NCBI GenBank assembly: GCA_938004375.1
Contig: CALKWH010000441.1
Span: 1-5,462 of the forward strand
Direction of reading: 5' to 3'
Length of the DNA stretch: 5,462 nt
From: an uncultured Pseudomonadota bacterium
Lineage (GTDB): Bacteria > Myxococcota_A > Polyangia > HGW-17
Part shown: positions 5,247 to 5,462 of the stretch, in pieces
How the letters are laid out: each line of letters opens with the position of its first letter
Position numbering within the stretch: position 1 is the first letter of the stretch
Position numbers and translations under genes: made by a program
Notes under the pieces: generated by a model
Database searches by the model: none
What the model was told of the DNA's origin: nothing
What the model saw: only the letters and a program-made list of their open reading frames with translations

Positions 5247-5462
5247 CTAACCGCCCTGCAGGAATCGGTTGAAGTGTGAAAAGCTCAGGGGGGCTTCGCC
5301 CGTGCGCGGGTCCGGCGTTAGCGCGCGCTCGAGGTAGCGCGCCAGGAGCGCGTCGGCCCAGTCAGCCAGGCGGTCGGGGTCGTGCCGGGGGCGCGGGGGC
5401 AGGGGGGCGGCGGGATCGCGCAGGGAGGGCGGGGTCGCGCGGCGACGGCCTTCGCCGGGGGG
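5247..5462 (-). CDS. Unidentified protein, C-terminal 71 residues (5' end off the window)
   Basis: Reading the minus strand from the right edge gives 71 codons without a stop and then TAG at 5249-5247. The first ~28 residues are rich in Pro and Arg (a likely linker). They are followed by a helix-like segment RLADWADALLARYLERAL and an end reading PLSFSHFNRFLQGG. The balanced amphipathic composition near the C-terminus and the high GC at third codon positions support a real gene, although no start codon is inside the window. It converges on the zinc-ribbon gene with only 8 bases between the two stops, so there is no room for a separate terminator. I do not recognise the family. Confidence 0.6.
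   Translation of the reverse strand, partial: PPGEGRRRATPPSLRDPAAPLPPRPRHDPDRLADWADALLARYLERALTPDPRTGEAPLSFSHFNRFLQGG

Noticed and set aside
5313..5342. GC-rich inverted repeat (gcgcgc...gcgcgc) as a terminator
   Set aside because: It lies within a plausible coding frame, consists of simple GC alternation, and has no T run after it.

Overview
The window looks like a piece of a draft or metagenome-assembled genome from a high-GC, complex-living bacterium, most likely Myxococcota or a related deltaproteobacterial lineage. The clues are GC near 70% in most genes, a lipoprotein with two Cys-rich repeats of the kind abundant in myxobacteria (CGDG...GEECD), SBBP beta-propeller repeats, and a multi-zinc-ribbon membrane protein. 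Placement is inference; there is no rRNA, tRNA or marker gene. The first 47 bases are not biological: they match the 3' part of the Illumina TruSeq universal adapter, so genomic sequence starts at 48.

Layout, left to right. (1) 49-795 (+): the 3' end of an SBBP beta-propeller gene whose start is off the contig. (2) 796-857: short convergent gap with one weak hairpin. (3) 858-3541 (-): an apparent three-gene operon, transcribed right to left: a Cys-rich secreted lipoprotein (2990-3541), a membrane-anchored phage-tail-collar/fibre-like protein (1911-2978), and a class III nucleotidyl cyclase-like protein (858-1877). Gaps are 11 and 33 bases, and each gene has a clear Shine-Dalgarno site. (4) 3542-3822: divergent intergenic region with a good sigma-70-type promoter to the right and a weaker candidate to the left. 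(5) 3823-5238 (+): a membrane protein with four zinc ribbons and a Cys-rich outer domain. (6) 5247-5462 (-): the C-terminal end of an unidentified gene that converges on it and runs off the right edge.

The most interesting signal is compositional. From about 796 to about 2189 the GC content falls to roughly 23-50% in hand-counted 60-base blocks, against about 70% on both sides. The right boundary of this island lies inside the collar gene: its N-terminal three quarters are host-like, while its last ~92 residues, a fibre tip with three HxH motifs, share the low GC of the cyclase gene downstream. This suggests that a fibre tip plus cyclase cassette was spliced onto a resident membrane-anchored collar protein. 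The cyclase keeps both metal-binding Asp residues and the base-recognising Lys/Asp pair, but has Ile where the catalytic Asn is expected, and it carries a C-terminal domain of ~135 residues that I cannot identify. A working hypothesis is an envelope sensor or surface structure coupled to a cytoplasmic cyclase or cyclase-like nucleotide binder. No effector gene that would make it a recognised cyclic-nucleotide defence system is in the window.
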